Positions 30,693-39,348 of a stretch of 64,000 nucleotides of DNA are shown here, piece after piece (the first letter of the stretch is position 1; each line of letters starts with the position of its first letter). Origin of the DNA: Paenibacillus selenitireducens (GTDB lineage: Bacteria > Bacillota > Bacilli > Paenibacillales > Paenibacillaceae); the NCBI RefSeq assembly GCF_002021565.1, contig NZ_MSZX01000014.1:27-64026 (forward strand), written 5' to 3'. Under the pieces are notes generated by a model. The model had not been told where the DNA came from. It was given only the letters and a program-made list of their open reading frames with translations, and searched no databases. The position numbers were made by a program, and so were the translations under genes.

Positions 30693-32165
30693 CTATTTAC
30701 CGATAGTCTCTATACGCTTGGCTAAATCGCTGAAGCCAGCAGCCAGAGCCTCAATTTCGGCTTGTTGTTCTGTTACCGAACTTAGTACATCGTTGAGGTT
30801 ATCTTTACTTTTGAGCGTTTCCTCAGCATTGCTTTCAGATCGAGCTACAACCTCTTGCACCATAGCACGTAGACTTACCATGAAGTTTTGGAATTTATCA
30901 GTCCGCTCTGTTAAATCTGTCATGTATCCACTTATACTAGAGAATATAGCTTTTACTTCCTGCATACCTTCACGATTCTTTACAATTGAATCTTGTGAAC
31001 TCGTAACTGTCTCCGTTGCAATCTTTACAGTATCTCGAATACCACTCAATATATCCGTTACTAAATCAGATGAACTTTTAGACTGGTCTGCTAAGACTCT
31101 TACTTCATCAGCTACGACTGCGAAACCTCTACCATGTTCACCAGCTCGCGCCGCTTCAATTGCCGCATTCAAGGCTAAGAGATTCGTTTGCGACGATACT
31201 TTCTTGATTTCATCGACAATGCGTTCAATTTTATCCGTCTCATCATGTAGTTTGCCCATAATAGAAGATGTTCGTTCAATCGTCTGATTGAACTCCTCAA
31301 GATCATCCTCTAAGTACCCAACGCGCTTACCGCTTTCCTCGGTAGCCTCTTTTGTCGATAACACATAATGATGCATTTCAACTACGGAGTCTGTCTCTTC
31401 TTCAACCTTTTTATTGGTTTCAGCCATCGATGACTTAAAAACAGTGGCATAAGCACTTTGATCCTCAAACATAGAAATTGTCTTTTCTATGGAAGCTAAG
31501 AGTTCAGCAGAGCGTGTGGTTACATTACCAGTCGTTTCGTTCATTCCCTCTTGATACTCTTTTAGGGATACTAGAGAAAGAGTTATATTTTTCAATACCC
31601 CTTCCATATCTTCTTTCGCTTTTATTGCATCTAATCTTTGTTTGTCAAAATCGGCCTGCAATTTGTTATTGAACTTAGACTGAACAATAGATGTAAAGGA
31701 TACGAAAGCAAAAGTCAGAATGTAGTAGTACAGTTCCGAATAGTCTTTTGAATGGAATATTACTTCACCTTGTGTTGCAAAGTAATATATAAGAATACCC
31801 AGCGCTATGGCTAATGTTAAGAAGTTGATTTTCTTACTTTGATATACACCCATGATGGATACATAGAAAAACATCGTCATGATTTGAATCATATGAGGGT
31901 CTAATGATATAACTACATACATGAATGCCCCAATGATAATGAGTATGTAATATTGAACGAACTTTTCCAATCGTCCATGAAATTTAGGAAGATTAGAAAC
32001 ATATAATACGGGTGCAAGTAAACCGTATATAATCCCCAGTATTGTAAGTATAAAAGTTAAAGATACTCCTAAGAACATATTTAAGATCTGATCTATCGTA
32101 ATTACCCCTGCGAACACGGACACTACCCAATTGTTTCTTTTGCGTAACAACTCACTACCGTACAT
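30693..32165 (-). CDS. Methyl-accepting chemotaxis protein
   Basis: 490 aa. The first 185 residues contain about six hydrophobic segments and no extracellular Cache domain, so sensing may be intramembrane. From residue 190 a long coiled coil leads to the signalling hairpin, with the conserved tip IVDEIKKVSSQTNLLALNAAIEAARAGEHGRGFAVVADEVRVLADQS. It talks to CheA/CheW in the membrane array. The start overlaps the end of the 32155-32706 gene, suggesting cotranscription. Confidence 0.92.
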   Translation of the reverse strand: MYGSELLRKRNNWVVSVFAGVITIDQILNMFLGVSLTFILTILGIIYGLLAPVLYVSNLPKFHGRLEKFVQYYILIIIGAFMYVVISLDPHMIQIMTMFFYVSIMGVYQSKKINFLTLAIALGILIYYFATQGEVIFHSKDYSELYYYILTFAFVSFTSIVQSKFNNKLQADFDKQRLDAIKAKEDMEGVLKNITLSLVSLKEYQEGMNETTGNVTTRSAELLASIEKTISMFEDQSAYATVFKSSMAETNKKVEEETDSVVEMHHYVLSTKEATEESGKRVGYLEDDLEEFNQTIERTSSIMGKLHDETDKIERIVDEIKKVSSQTNLLALNAAIEAARAGEHGRGFAVVADEVRVLADQSKSSSDLVTDILSGIRDTVKIATETVTSSQDSIVKNREGMQEVKAIFSSISGYMTDLTERTDKFQNFMVSLRAMVQEVVARSESNAEETLKSKDNLNDVLSSVTEQQAEIEALAAGFSDLAKRIETIGK

Positions 32166-32706
32166 ATAATAACCCCTCTTCTAATTTAATAGGCTCTGTA
32201 TACCACGCTAACTCTGACGAATGAAGGTTATCGTATGCTGTTTTGAGATGAAACACTGTAGGTATCGCCATTGCGCCTTTGTAATCAATGTCCTCTTTAA
32301 CCCTCTGCGCTTGAATGTGATAAGAGTTGTTAAACGACTTAAACACTTTCGGATCTGACAGCCCTATAGAATGGGTATACCCATTCCAGTGCGCGTAGGC
32401 TACCATCAAGCAAATAATTTCCCTCCCTAGTTTACCCCTGAACTTGGGCAAGACAGCAAAACTATCCGTCTCTACAATGTTCATATCTGGAGTTATTACA
32501 TCGTCGAAGATACTGTGAATAAACGGGCTTACATGCCGAAAAGGTGTGAATTCAAATGTACCTCCAGCTTCTCCATCGACATAAAATAAATACTGATCCG
32601 AATTTGGCTTTGCATATTCCATATCGAATCCTTTCTCTTTCCAATTCAAACTCTTGATTCTGTGAAACTCTTGGAGTTCCTCTTCTGTCTGTACCAGTTT
32701 GTACAT
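32155..32706 (-). CDS. GNAT-like acyltransferase, cotranscribed with chemoreceptor
   Basis: About 183 aa. VETDSFAVLPKFRGKLGREIICLMVAYAHWNGYTHSIGLSDPKVFKSFNN resembles the CoA-binding core of N-acylamino-acid-synthase or autoinducer-synthase-like GNAT proteins (FRGKLGREI corresponding to the pyrophosphate loop). Function unknown. Its 3' end overlaps the chemoreceptor gene by 11 bp, so it is the first gene of a two-gene operon. ATG 32706 follows AGGAGGAACAC. Confidence 0.65.
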   Translation of the reverse strand: MYKLVQTEEELQEFHRIKSLNWKEKGFDMEYAKPNSDQYLFYVDGEAGGTFEFTPFRHVSPFIHSIFDDVITPDMNIVETDSFAVLPKFRGKLGREIICLMVAYAHWNGYTHSIGLSDPKVFKSFNNSYHIQAQRVKEDIDYKGAMAIPTVFHLKTAYDNLHSSELAWYTEPIKLEEGLLYVR

Positions 32707-32736
32707 GTGTTCCTCCTGTGTGTTGTTAGTATGCAT

Positions 32737-33016
32737 AAAAGTAACCCACCCACATAGGTGCAGAAATGAAACTCAAAGATGCTTTAGGCTTTTTGCTACT
32801 TATATGATATGTTCGCGATGTATATCTATTTAATATGGGTAGCGCACTCACTAATTCGTGCTTTATCCATACAAATACAGAAGATCTCATGCAATAAAAT
32901 ATAAAGTCACTTATTGCGTTTAATTATCATAAGTCCTTATAATATCAAAAAATATCAGAAAACTCCTTGAAGGATATTCCATTTCGAAATTCTTGTCCCA
33001 TTTGGGCCATGAAAAA
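32737..33016. other. Intergenic region without a gene
   Basis: AT-rich sequence. Nothing gene-like was found. It probably holds the promoter of the acyltransferase-chemoreceptor operon. Confidence 0.5.
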
Positions 33017-33090
33017 ATCCCCTTTAAGTGTCACTCGATCCTTCATGATACCATGACGGTTTTTTGGAGTGTCTACTTTAAGGGGATAAT
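33017..33090. repeat. Imperfect inverted repeat, possible IS end remnant
   Basis: ATCCCCTTTAAGTGTCACTC and GAGTGTCTACTTTAAGGGGAT are near-complementary and separated by about 33 bp (CCTTCATGATACCATGACGGTTTTTTG). It lies 27 bp after the CopC-like gene. A terminator is possible, but the unequal stem and long loop look more like a remnant of a transposon end. Confidence 0.4.
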
Positions 33091-33117
33091 ACCAGCGGTT
33101 TTCCTTCTAACTACTTT

Positions 33118-33717
33118 TTACTTCTTCACCCGTCTCGAGAAATACAACACCGCACAGATTAAGATTGCTCCGCCGATGATCACCACATAGATCAAAGTCG
33201 AATTGGCTTCTTTTGTAGCTGGCGTAGTATCTGTCGCCACGTCGGTCGCCGTATCCTTCGGTGCATCTACCGTACCCTTGTCGGTCGTTGCAGGCGGCTC
33301 GGCATTGTCTACTTGCGTTGAAGCATCCGGTGCTGTCATTTCGTCTTTTTTATCCGTTGCCGGCACATTCACCGTGAATGTGATCGAATCTTTCATGACA
33401 TGCGTATCTTTGCCTAGAATGTTCCATTGCAAGGTATAATCGCCATTCGGCAAAGCTTGATCCAACGTTCCGATCATGTTGTCTTTCCCAACCGTTACTT
33501 TCAGTCCTTCGACTTTCTGGTTCTCTGCATTCAATATTTCGAAGGAACTTAGTTCCCCGATCGAGGTTTCGAATTTCACCTTAAACTCTTTCATTTCAGT
33601 GGTGACAACCTCTTTATTACTTGGTGACGAACTTTCTAAATGCGTATGTGCAAAAGCACTAACAGGTAGAATAAGTGTACATAATAATACGATGAGTGGA
33701 ATAAATTTTTTGGCCAT
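33118..33717 (-). CDS. CopC-domain surface protein
   Basis: About 199 aa. A signal peptide (MAKKFIPLIVLLCTLILPVSAFA) is cut just before HTHLESSSPSNKEVV, the start of a CopC/YcnJ copper-binding domain whose N-terminal His would be a Cu(II) ligand. A Pro/Thr/Asp-rich linker and a C-terminal transmembrane helix (TLIYVVIIGGAILICAVLYF) follow, with basic residues at the end. This suggests a membrane-tethered extracellular copper-binding or copper-delivery protein. No CopD gene is adjacent. ATG 33717 follows AAAGGGG. Confidence 0.85.
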   Translation of the reverse strand: MAKKFIPLIVLLCTLILPVSAFAHTHLESSSPSNKEVVTTEMKEFKVKFETSIGELSSFEILNAENQKVEGLKVTVGKDNMIGTLDQALPNGDYTLQWNILGKDTHVMKDSITFTVNVPATDKKDEMTAPDASTQVDNAEPPATTDKGTVDAPKDTATDVATDTTPATKEANSTLIYVVIIGGAILICAVLYFSRRVKK

Positions 33718-33835
33718 GAATGAAGCCCCTTTCCGCGAGTTCACATGCTGTGTGATATTTGTCACAATGTGCACGTCCTATTATAACAAGATTCCGCCAC
33801 TATTCATATGACTCGATCGGGCTATATGAGCATCC

Positions 33836-34237
33836 TTAATTTTCTAGTAGAAAAGAAACATCGCTACTATGGGTATGTATAATGTACGATGCGCCAAGGC
33901 TTTTATATACTAGTCGTGGGTTATTGGAACGAGTGATCACGTAAATCGGTTTCGACGTCCAGGTCCGACAGATTTGAATATATCTGCAACATAAGTTCAA
34001 GCTGCTCTCGAACAAATAGACGCTGCCGATCGGTAGATCCGGTATTTTCCAAGTATTCTGTTCACTGCTATCCACCAGGATAATATGCTTGACGCCAATG
34101 CGTTTGAATTCTTCTCCCTCTCTTTTGTTATTGACGATCACGGCAAAAGCTTGCTGTTGTGCCATGAGCTTCCGGACGAATACTTCCCCCATTTTGTTCG
34201 GTGCCGATACTAAGATGTAATCTTCTTGCTTCTCCAT
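33836..34237 (-). CDS. TrkA-N-like Rossmann protein under c-di-AMP riboswitch
   Basis: 133 aa. YILVSAPNKMGEVFVRKLMAQQQAFAVIVNN is a Rossmann-type beta-alpha-beta that resembles the RCK_N (TrkA-N) domain of potassium-channel regulators, although the GxGxxG loop is degenerate (SAPNKMG). The later part (KRIGVKHIILVD...YVITRSNNPRLVYKSLGASYII) also fits RCK_N. There is no RCK_C domain and no KtrB partner next door. The strong upstream c-di-AMP riboswitch supports a link to potassium or osmotic homeostasis. Confidence 0.68.
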   Translation of the reverse strand: MEKQEDYILVSAPNKMGEVFVRKLMAQQQAFAVIVNNKREGEEFKRIGVKHIILVDSSEQNTWKIPDLPIGSVYLFESSLNLCCRYIQICRTWTSKPIYVITRSNNPRLVYKSLGASYIIHTHSSDVSFLLEN

Positions 34238-34276
34238 TGTTCTTCTTCCTCCTCTGATTTAACAAGAGAAGGCAAC

Positions 34277-34318
34277 AAAAAAGAAGCCTAAGCGAAGAGA
34301 CGAACTCCTCGCACGGCT
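34277..34318 (-). terminator. Riboswitch expression-platform terminator
   Basis: AGCCGTGCGAGGAG pairs with CTCTTCGCTTAGGCT, followed by TCTTTTTTG, 40 bp before the TrkA-N-like gene's ATG. Confidence 0.65.
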
Positions 34319-34365
34319 CCTTAAGGCACAGACAAATACACCGTGTCTTACCGCTTGCGATCATC

Positions 34366-34525
34366 GTTGCCTCTCTACACGCTTACGAGGTTAGCTGACG
34401 GATTCGGGCGTGAGAGTCGCCCTACTCAGTACATAGAGTTATGTCACTGAGATTCACCCCATGACGTCAAAAGCTTGACAGTCGATTGGTTCCCCCGTTC
34501 CTTTTCCATTCAAGGATTCAGCGAA
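34366..34525 (-). promoter_or_regulatory. c-di-AMP (ydaO/yuaA) riboswitch
   Basis: On the minus strand the characteristic blocks occur in order: CGGGGGAACCAAT, TGGGGTGAATC, AGTAGGGCGACTCTC, CGCCCGAATCCGTCAGC and TAACCTCGTAAGCG. These match the ydaO-yuaA aptamer; c-di-AMP binding promotes termination. The terminator lies directly downstream. The controlled gene is the TrkA-N-like protein at 33836-34237. Confidence 0.92.
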
Positions 34526-34704
34526 TACATTTGCGTTATTTCCTGTGAAAATCGAATCTTTTCATGAATCTGATCATACTCTCGCGAGTACTTTCTGTAA
34601 ATATGTCATATCTTTCAAATACAGCAAAATCAGTTGCAATTTAAGATAAAATCCATAGCAATCATTCAATCCCTCTACGCGGCTCACTATATCTTCGTTT
34701 TATG

Positions 34705-34740
34705 AGAAAAATAAAAACTTGAGCACGAATGGCTCAAGTC
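34705..34740 (-). terminator. Intrinsic terminator of tdk
   Basis: ACTTGAGC and GCTCAAGT around ATTCGT-type loop, followed by TTTTTATTTTT on the minus strand. Confidence 0.8.
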
Positions 34741-34741
34741 T

Positions 34742-35332
34742 CTATTGAAATGCTTCATTATAACAACGCCGGCACACCGGTTTATAGTCTTCATTGCCGC
34801 CAATTTGAATCTGATCGCCTTGATTCATCGGCTGACCATCCCGGAACCGGATCACCATGGTCGCTTTGCGATCGCAATACCAGCAGATGGTTTTGATTTC
34901 TTCAAGCTTATCGGCCTGTGCCAATAAGTAGTAACTGCCTTCGAAGATTTCATTGCGGAAATCATTCTTCAAGCCAAAGGCCATCACCGGAATCTTCAAC
35001 TCATCCACAATACGCGTTAATTGCAGGACATGATGCTTTTTCAGGAATTGAGCTTCATCAATCAGCACACAATAAATTCGATCGTGTCCTGCTGCCTTCA
35101 CCGCAATCTGATTTTTCACGTATGCATAGATGTCTGTCTCATCACCTACAGGAACCGCAGGACGTTCCAACCCTACACGAGAACCGATCTGTTCCGCCCC
35201 GCTTCGCGTATCAATCGCCGGTGAGAAGATAAGAACCGACTTGCCCTGCTCTTCATAATTATGTGCTACTTTGATAATTTCGAATGATTTGCCGCTATTC
35301 ATCGTTCCATATTTAAAATAAAGCTGTGCCAC
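34742..35332 (-). CDS. tdk: Thymidine kinase
   Basis: 196 aa. Phosphorylates thymidine (deoxyuridine) to dTMP in the salvage pathway; cytoplasmic, tetrameric. [19 protein letters not shown] is the P-loop, [10 protein letters not shown] the following loop, VLIDEAQFL the Walker B with the catalytic Glu, and the zinc-binding lasso has CWYCDRKA and CRRC. I chose GTG 35332 with AGGAGG 7 bp upstream; the family begins MAQLYFKYG. Monocistronic, with its own terminator. Confidence 0.95.
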   Translation of the reverse strand: MAQLYFKYGTMNSGKSFEIIKVAHNYEEQGKSVLIFSPAIDTRSGAEQIGSRVGLERPAVPVGDETDIYAYVKNQIAVKAAGHDRIYCVLIDEAQFLKKHHVLQLTRIVDELKIPVMAFGLKNDFRNEIFEGSYYLLAQADKLEEIKTICWYCDRKATMVIRFRDGQPMNQGDQIQIGGNEDYKPVCRRCYNEAFQ

Positions 35333-35441
35333 CCTTATGCCTCCTGAAATTCGTCGATAAAATGCATTATACAGGAAGTCTCGGAGCTTTTCATCGGCAG
35401 ATCGTGGATAATACAATCCGTATGCTGTTCAAGCAAGAAGA

Positions 35442-35478
35442 GAAGCCGGACTCCTCTTCGTCGAGAAATCCGGCTCTA
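35442..35478 (-). terminator. Intrinsic terminator of bdhA
   Basis: AGCCGGATT pairs with the AGTCCGGCT region on the minus strand, followed by a short T-containing stretch (TCTCTTCTTGC). It lies just after the bdhA stop. Confidence 0.6.
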
Positions 35479-35480
35479 TA

Positions 35481-36530
35481 TTAATTCGCTTTAACGAGAA
35501 TTTTCACTTGGTTTTTTTCTTTCAACAACGCTTCAAATCCATGCTCAACCACTTCGTCGAGCGGAATGCGTTTGGTTACCAGCTTGTCTGCTGGGAAATA
35601 TCCTTGTTCCATCAAGCGGATAACAGCCGGGAATACATCGCGGTACCCGATAATCCCTTTAATCGTTCTTTCCATCGTTACGATCCGGTTCGGTTTAATG
35701 GGTGCTTCTTTCTCGAAAATACTAACAATCATCAGCTCGCCGCCGATTTTGGCCGCTTCAATCGCTTGATTCAATACTACCGGTACACCCGTTACTTCAT
35801 AAGCGACATCTACGCCACCATTCGTACGGCTGTGAATTTCTTGTACGACATCATATTGCGAAGGATCGATAACGATTGCCCCTAATTCTGCTGCTTTTTT
35901 CTTACGTTCTTCCGATAATTCCACGGCATAGATTTCAGAGGCACCCGATGCTTTCAAGGCTTCAATAACGAGTAGTCCGATCGGACCGGCGCCGAACACA
36001 GCTGCTTTATCGCCGACTTTCAAGCTGCTCTGACGAATGGCATGTAGTGCTACCGCAGATGGTTCAACAAGTGCACCTTGCTCATAGGATACTGTATCCG
36101 GAATTTTATGCACCATATAATCCTCTGCTGCTACATATTCAGAGAATCCGCCGCCACCGCCGGCAAGACCTAAGAATCCCATCGTGCTGCACAAGTTGTA
36201 TTTCCCTTGTTTACATGCAGCGCATTCGCCACAAGCATAAATCGGTTCGACGACTACGCGGTCACCGACTTTTACATTGGTAACGCCTTCACCGATCTCC
36301 ACGACCTGTCCTGAAAACTCATGTCCCATAACAACAGGGGCTTGTTCGCCCGTAATCGGATGCGGTTCGTGACCTGGAATGAAAATCGGACCTGCTGTGT
36401 ACTCGTGCAAATCACTGCCGCAAATACCGCACCATTCGACCTTGATTTTCACTTTCCCTTTGGTCGCCTTCGGTTCTTCTATGTTTTCCAATCGTAGGTC
36501 TTTTAAGCCATGCCATCTCAATGCTTTCAT
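35481..36530 (-). CDS. bdhA: (R,R)-2,3-butanediol dehydrogenase
   Basis: 349 aa, a zinc-dependent medium-chain dehydrogenase. It interconverts acetoin and 2,3-butanediol with NAD(H). Catalytic zinc ligands are Cys37 in GICGSDLHEY, His and Glu in VVMGHEFSG, and the structural zinc cysteines are in CGECAACKQGKYNLC. The Rossmann loop is AVFGAGPIGLL. Sequence and length match Bacillus BdhA. It is divergent from a LacI-type regulator, with a GGAAACGTTTCC palindrome in the shared region, so that regulator probably controls it. Confidence 0.92.
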   Translation of the reverse strand: MKALRWHGLKDLRLENIEEPKATKGKVKIKVEWCGICGSDLHEYTAGPIFIPGHEPHPITGEQAPVVMGHEFSGQVVEIGEGVTNVKVGDRVVVEPIYACGECAACKQGKYNLCSTMGFLGLAGGGGGFSEYVAAEDYMVHKIPDTVSYEQGALVEPSAVALHAIRQSSLKVGDKAAVFGAGPIGLLVIEALKASGASEIYAVELSEERKKKAAELGAIVIDPSQYDVVQEIHSRTNGGVDVAYEVTGVPVVLNQAIEAAKIGGELMIVSIFEKEAPIKPNRIVTMERTIKGIIGYRDVFPAVIRLMEQGYFPADKLVTKRIPLDEVVEHGFEALLKEKNQVKILVKAN

Positions 36531-36607
36531 GTCTATCCATCTCCCCTATAGATATTCGTCGCCCTGTAGGCGAATCATGGTGTGAAAATGATAATTATCA
36601 AATCTTT

Positions 36608-36623
36608 TCGGAAACGTTTCCCG
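36608..36623. promoter_or_regulatory. LacI-type operator near bdhA
   Basis: CGGAAACGTTTCCCG is a nearly perfect palindrome with a central CG, typical for LacI-family operators, 78 bp upstream of the bdhA ATG. Confidence 0.68.
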
Positions 36624-36809
36624 AATCCAATATGTCATATTTTCGACACAATGTCAAACCTAAAATTTAAATAATTCGACATGTTTTGCAAGTAATTCGG
36701 CTATAATAATCGCCGTAATCCCTTTATTCACCTTGTATCCCGAGTTTCGGTCGTTCGTTTATTTCATTTTGTGATATAATAAGAATAGTGATCAATCTAA
36801 TAGATTAAT

Positions 36810-36824
36810 TCGGAAACGATTCCA
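36810..36824. promoter_or_regulatory. LacI-type operator at regulator start
   Basis: TCGGAAACGATTCCA is a second copy of the bdhA-side palindrome with one change, ending 17 bp before the regulator ATG. Binding here would repress the regulator's own transcription or translation. Confidence 0.68.
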
Positions 36825-36840
36825 ATAAGTGAGGATTCAC

Positions 36841-37869
36841 ATGATGAATAAGAAAAAAATAACGATTGAAGATGTTGCTGCAGCCGCAGGGGTCGGCATT
36901 GCGACCGTATCTCGGGCCATTAACAATACAGAAGGCATTAGCGCGAAGACGAAAGCGAAGGTCCTGCAGGCCATCGAAGAACTGGGATTCGTACCGAACA
37001 CCTCTGCACAAAGTCTAAAAGTCCGACATACGAACCAAATCGCCTTAGCTGTTCCCGATATCCGCAATGCCTTTATCCCGGAGGTAGCTTGGGCAGTTGA
37101 ACAAGCAGCGAAGCATTCGGGTTACCGCGTTGTTCAGATTAATACATTAGGAAATGCCCGTGCTGAACTAGAAACCATTCGTGACGTGAAGAAACTGCAT
37201 GTCGATGGACTTATTATGCTTCCACTTGCTTATCCGAAGACATTGGTCGACTTGATTAACAAATCAAACGTTCCGATTTCCGTTATCAATTATGGGAAAA
37301 AGTTAGATCCTGACGTGAAGGCTGACATCGTATCGCTCTCCTTCCAAGAAGGCCGACTCGTGATGGAGCATCTCATCAACATTGGCAGAACCAAAATCGC
37401 CTATGCGGGCGCTCCCAAAGATATTATCGAGGAACGTTTCTTTGCTTACGAGCAATCTTTACGACAAGTAGATACTTCACGGGTATTTATCGGGGATGAT
37501 TTTACGATTCAAACAGGTTGGCAAGCAGCGGATTATTTTTATAGTCTGAAAGATATGCCTGATGCCGTCTATGCATCGAATGATATGATTGCGATCGGGC
37601 TCGTGAATCGGTTCAAAGAGTTAGGGGTTCGAGTGCCCGAGGATATTGCGGTCGTAGGGATCGATAACAATCCTTGGACGACACTCACATCGCCTCAGAT
37701 TAGTTCCGTATCCATTATGGGGAATGAAGTGGCTCGATTAGCTACAGAGCTATTGCTGCAGCGTATTCGCGACCAGCGGGTTGGCGCTTATGAGCGAGTT
37801 CAATTTGATCCTCGGCTCATCGTCCGAGAATCTAGTGTTGCGCGCACGCATAATGCAACCTATTCATGA
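36841..37869 (+). CDS. LacI-family transcriptional regulator
   Basis: 342 aa. ITIEDVAAAAGVGIATVSRAINNTEGISAKTKAKVLQAIEELGFVPN is the LacI helix-turn-helix plus hinge. The rest is a periplasmic-binding-protein-like sensor domain (residues 65-335: LAVPDIRNAF, YASNDMIAIGL, VVGIDNNPWTTLTSPQISSV). The effector is unknown. ATG 36841 has GAGG 6 bp upstream. Two matching palindromes (36608 and 36810) indicate autoregulation and control of bdhA. Confidence 0.92.
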   Translation: MMNKKKITIEDVAAAAGVGIATVSRAINNTEGISAKTKAKVLQAIEELGFVPNTSAQSLKVRHTNQIALAVPDIRNAFIPEVAWAVEQAAKHSGYRVVQINTLGNARAELETIRDVKKLHVDGLIMLPLAYPKTLVDLINKSNVPISVINYGKKLDPDVKADIVSLSFQEGRLVMEHLINIGRTKIAYAGAPKDIIEERFFAYEQSLRQVDTSRVFIGDDFTIQTGWQAADYFYSLKDMPDAVYASNDMIAIGLVNRFKELGVRVPEDIAVVGIDNNPWTTLTSPQISSVSIMGNEVARLATELLLQRIRDQRVGAYERVQFDPRLIVRESSVARTHNATYS

Positions 37870-37877
37870 TAAAACAA

Positions 37878-37915
37878 AACAAGCCGAAGCCCATTCTTGG
37901 GTTAGTCGGCTTGTT
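37878..37915. terminator. Shared bidirectional terminator
   Basis: ACAAGCCGA and TCGGCTTGT flank CCCATTCTTGGG. It ends the LacI gene from one side and overlaps the last codons of the convergent gene (37902-38285). Confidence 0.7.
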
Positions 37916-38285
37916 CAAATTCAATTTCAAATGTAGCGCTCTTTAACGTCATGTGTTTGGATTTCAATGACACATCGAATATTACACCATTCAGTAGAAT
38001 CTGCTTATCACTATTCCAAGTGTAGGCCATATCCGCCTGCGTATCATTAAACTTCTTCTCTATATCACCGACATCGTCGAAAGAGGTCAAGTTGATGCTG
38101 CGCTGGCCTATTTTCCAATAGTTATATTTCATGAGTTCATTATCCACGCCGATTTCTTGACTGATTTGCTTCGCGACCCAATTCCCTTCCAGACTTCTGT
38201 GATCCCGATTGATATAAATAAGCAGGATCGATATCGAGATCATCACGAGGAGCACACCCCATAGGCGTCTGCTCTTCATCTTCAT
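37902..38285 (-). CDS. Membrane-anchored unknown protein
   Basis: 127 aa. An N-terminal helix (WGVLLVMISISILLIYI) anchors an extracellular beta-rich domain (SINLTSFDDVGD, LLNGVIFDVSLKSKHMTLKSATFEIEFEQ). No family recognised. It overlaps the upstream gene by 4 bp, as do several genes here, so 37902-39296 reads as an operon of small membrane proteins. Confidence 0.7.
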   Translation of the reverse strand: MKMKSRRLWGVLLVMISISILLIYINRDHRSLEGNWVAKQISQEIGVDNELMKYNYWKIGQRSINLTSFDDVGDIEKKFNDTQADMAYTWNSDKQILLNGVIFDVSLKSKHMTLKSATFEIEFEQAD

Positions 38286-38767
38286 GTTTCACTCCGTTCC
38301 AAGCGATATACATATTGGTGCAACATGTCCTCTAGGCTTTTACTAAGGCGCTTTTCATGGATTCGTATCCGGATGCCTTGATCTCTGCCGATCACCATCA
38401 ACTCCACCTCTTTGACGCGTTTACCAACGATTCGGTACGACGTGATGCGTTCACGCGGAATATATACGTTCCCGACTTTCAATCCGAATTCACCGATGCA
38501 GCTCTGACCTACAAAATGACTGAGGTAGAGGGCAATGCATAGGCATAAGAAAAATACGATCCATCCTAGCCAATTCTTTGCATAAAAATCAAAGACGCCA
38601 TTCACTAACGCGAGACAAGCAACAATTATGCTCGTACTCTTATAATCGCTCGTTCCACTCATAAGTATTTGCCCAACTTGCTTCCTCGCTAGGAACGAAG
38701 TATAGACTTTATAGATGACGAATGCGGCAAGCAAGCTGCCAATCACCATGTACGGCAAATTCTGCAT
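38282..38767 (-). CDS. Small membrane protein, unknown
   Basis: 161 aa. Three predicted transmembrane segments (about 6-24, 45-62 and 68-86) precede a cytoplasmic C-terminal domain (GNVYIPRERITSYRIVGKRVKEVELMVIGRDQGIRIRIHEKRLSKSLEDML) that resembles the DUF5673/PH-like tails of Bacillota membrane proteins. Function unknown. Second-last gene of the membrane-protein operon. Confidence 0.68.
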   Translation of the reverse strand: MQNLPYMVIGSLLAAFVIYKVYTSFLARKQVGQILMSGTSDYKSTSIIVACLALVNGVFDFYAKNWLGWIVFFLCLCIALYLSHFVGQSCIGEFGLKVGNVYIPRERITSYRIVGKRVKEVELMVIGRDQGIRIRIHEKRLSKSLEDMLHQYVYRLERSET

Positions 38768-38794
38768 AGACCAGACTCCTCACATCCCGATGAA

Positions 38795-38977
38795 CTACTT
38801 TTCCTGTTCTTCCTTCATCAAGTGATCCAACTTTGCCTCAATCCGTTCTAAGGTTTGCTGGGTATGCCGCGCCTTCTTCCTTCCGTGCAGCAACCAACGG
38901 AATAACAAGACAATCACACACACGATGACCACCAATAAAATAACTGAAACTGCAAAGCTTTCCCATTCAAAACTCAA
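38795..38977 (-). CDS. Small single-span membrane protein with coiled coil
   Basis: About 60 aa. A transmembrane helix (VSVILLVVIVCVIVLLFRWLLHG) is followed by a basic linker and an amphipathic helix (TQQTLERIEAKLDHLMKEEQ), a layout typical of small Bacillota membrane proteins (YvlB/DUF4083-like). TTG 38977 is preferred over the ATG at 39004, because GGGGGAG lies 5 bp upstream. Confidence 0.65.
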   Translation of the reverse strand: MSFEWESFAVSVILLVVIVCVIVLLFRWLLHGRKKARHTQQTLERIEAKLDHLMKEEQEK

Positions 38978-38990
38978 TGCTTCTCCCCCT

Positions 38991-39296
38991 CTAGATCCAT
39001 ACAAACTTCAATCCATAATAATATAAAATAGCGGCAACGCTCAGAAAAGGGATGGAAATGACGATCAATTGTATCGTCCATCGCCCTGACGTCTCCCGGT
39101 CCTCCTCTGTCGTTGTGTAAAAGTTCGCACGCTGCCGATCGCCGGATCCAAGTGATCCCGACATCGCCATGGATAACAGCAAGACGACCAATCCAATCCC
39201 AAAATTCACTTTCATCGTGAATTCGAATCCTCGTAACACATACGTAATTGCCGAAATGAAGATACAGACCATGATGCTTAATCCCAGTCTTTTCAT
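38991..39296 (-). CDS. DUF5316 family membrane protein
   Basis: 101 aa with about three transmembrane segments. NFGIGLVVLLLSMAMSGSLGSGDRQRANFYTTTEEDRE is the DUF5316 signature as I recall it. Function unknown. It is the first gene of the small membrane-protein operon; the next gene starts within or just after its end. Confidence 0.7.
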   Translation of the reverse strand: MKRLGLSIMVCIFISAITYVLRGFEFTMKVNFGIGLVVLLLSMAMSGSLGSGDRQRANFYTTTEEDRETSGRWTIQLIVISIPFLSVAAILYYYGLKFVWI

Positions 39297-39348
39297 GCTG
39301 CCCTCCTATCGAATAACTTCTATATTAATTTAACTTCAAAATTTTCTC

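Noticed and set aside
30574-31287. 237-aa plus-strand frame opposite the chemoreceptor
   Set aside because: It is the antisense shadow of a well-supported methyl-accepting protein gene.
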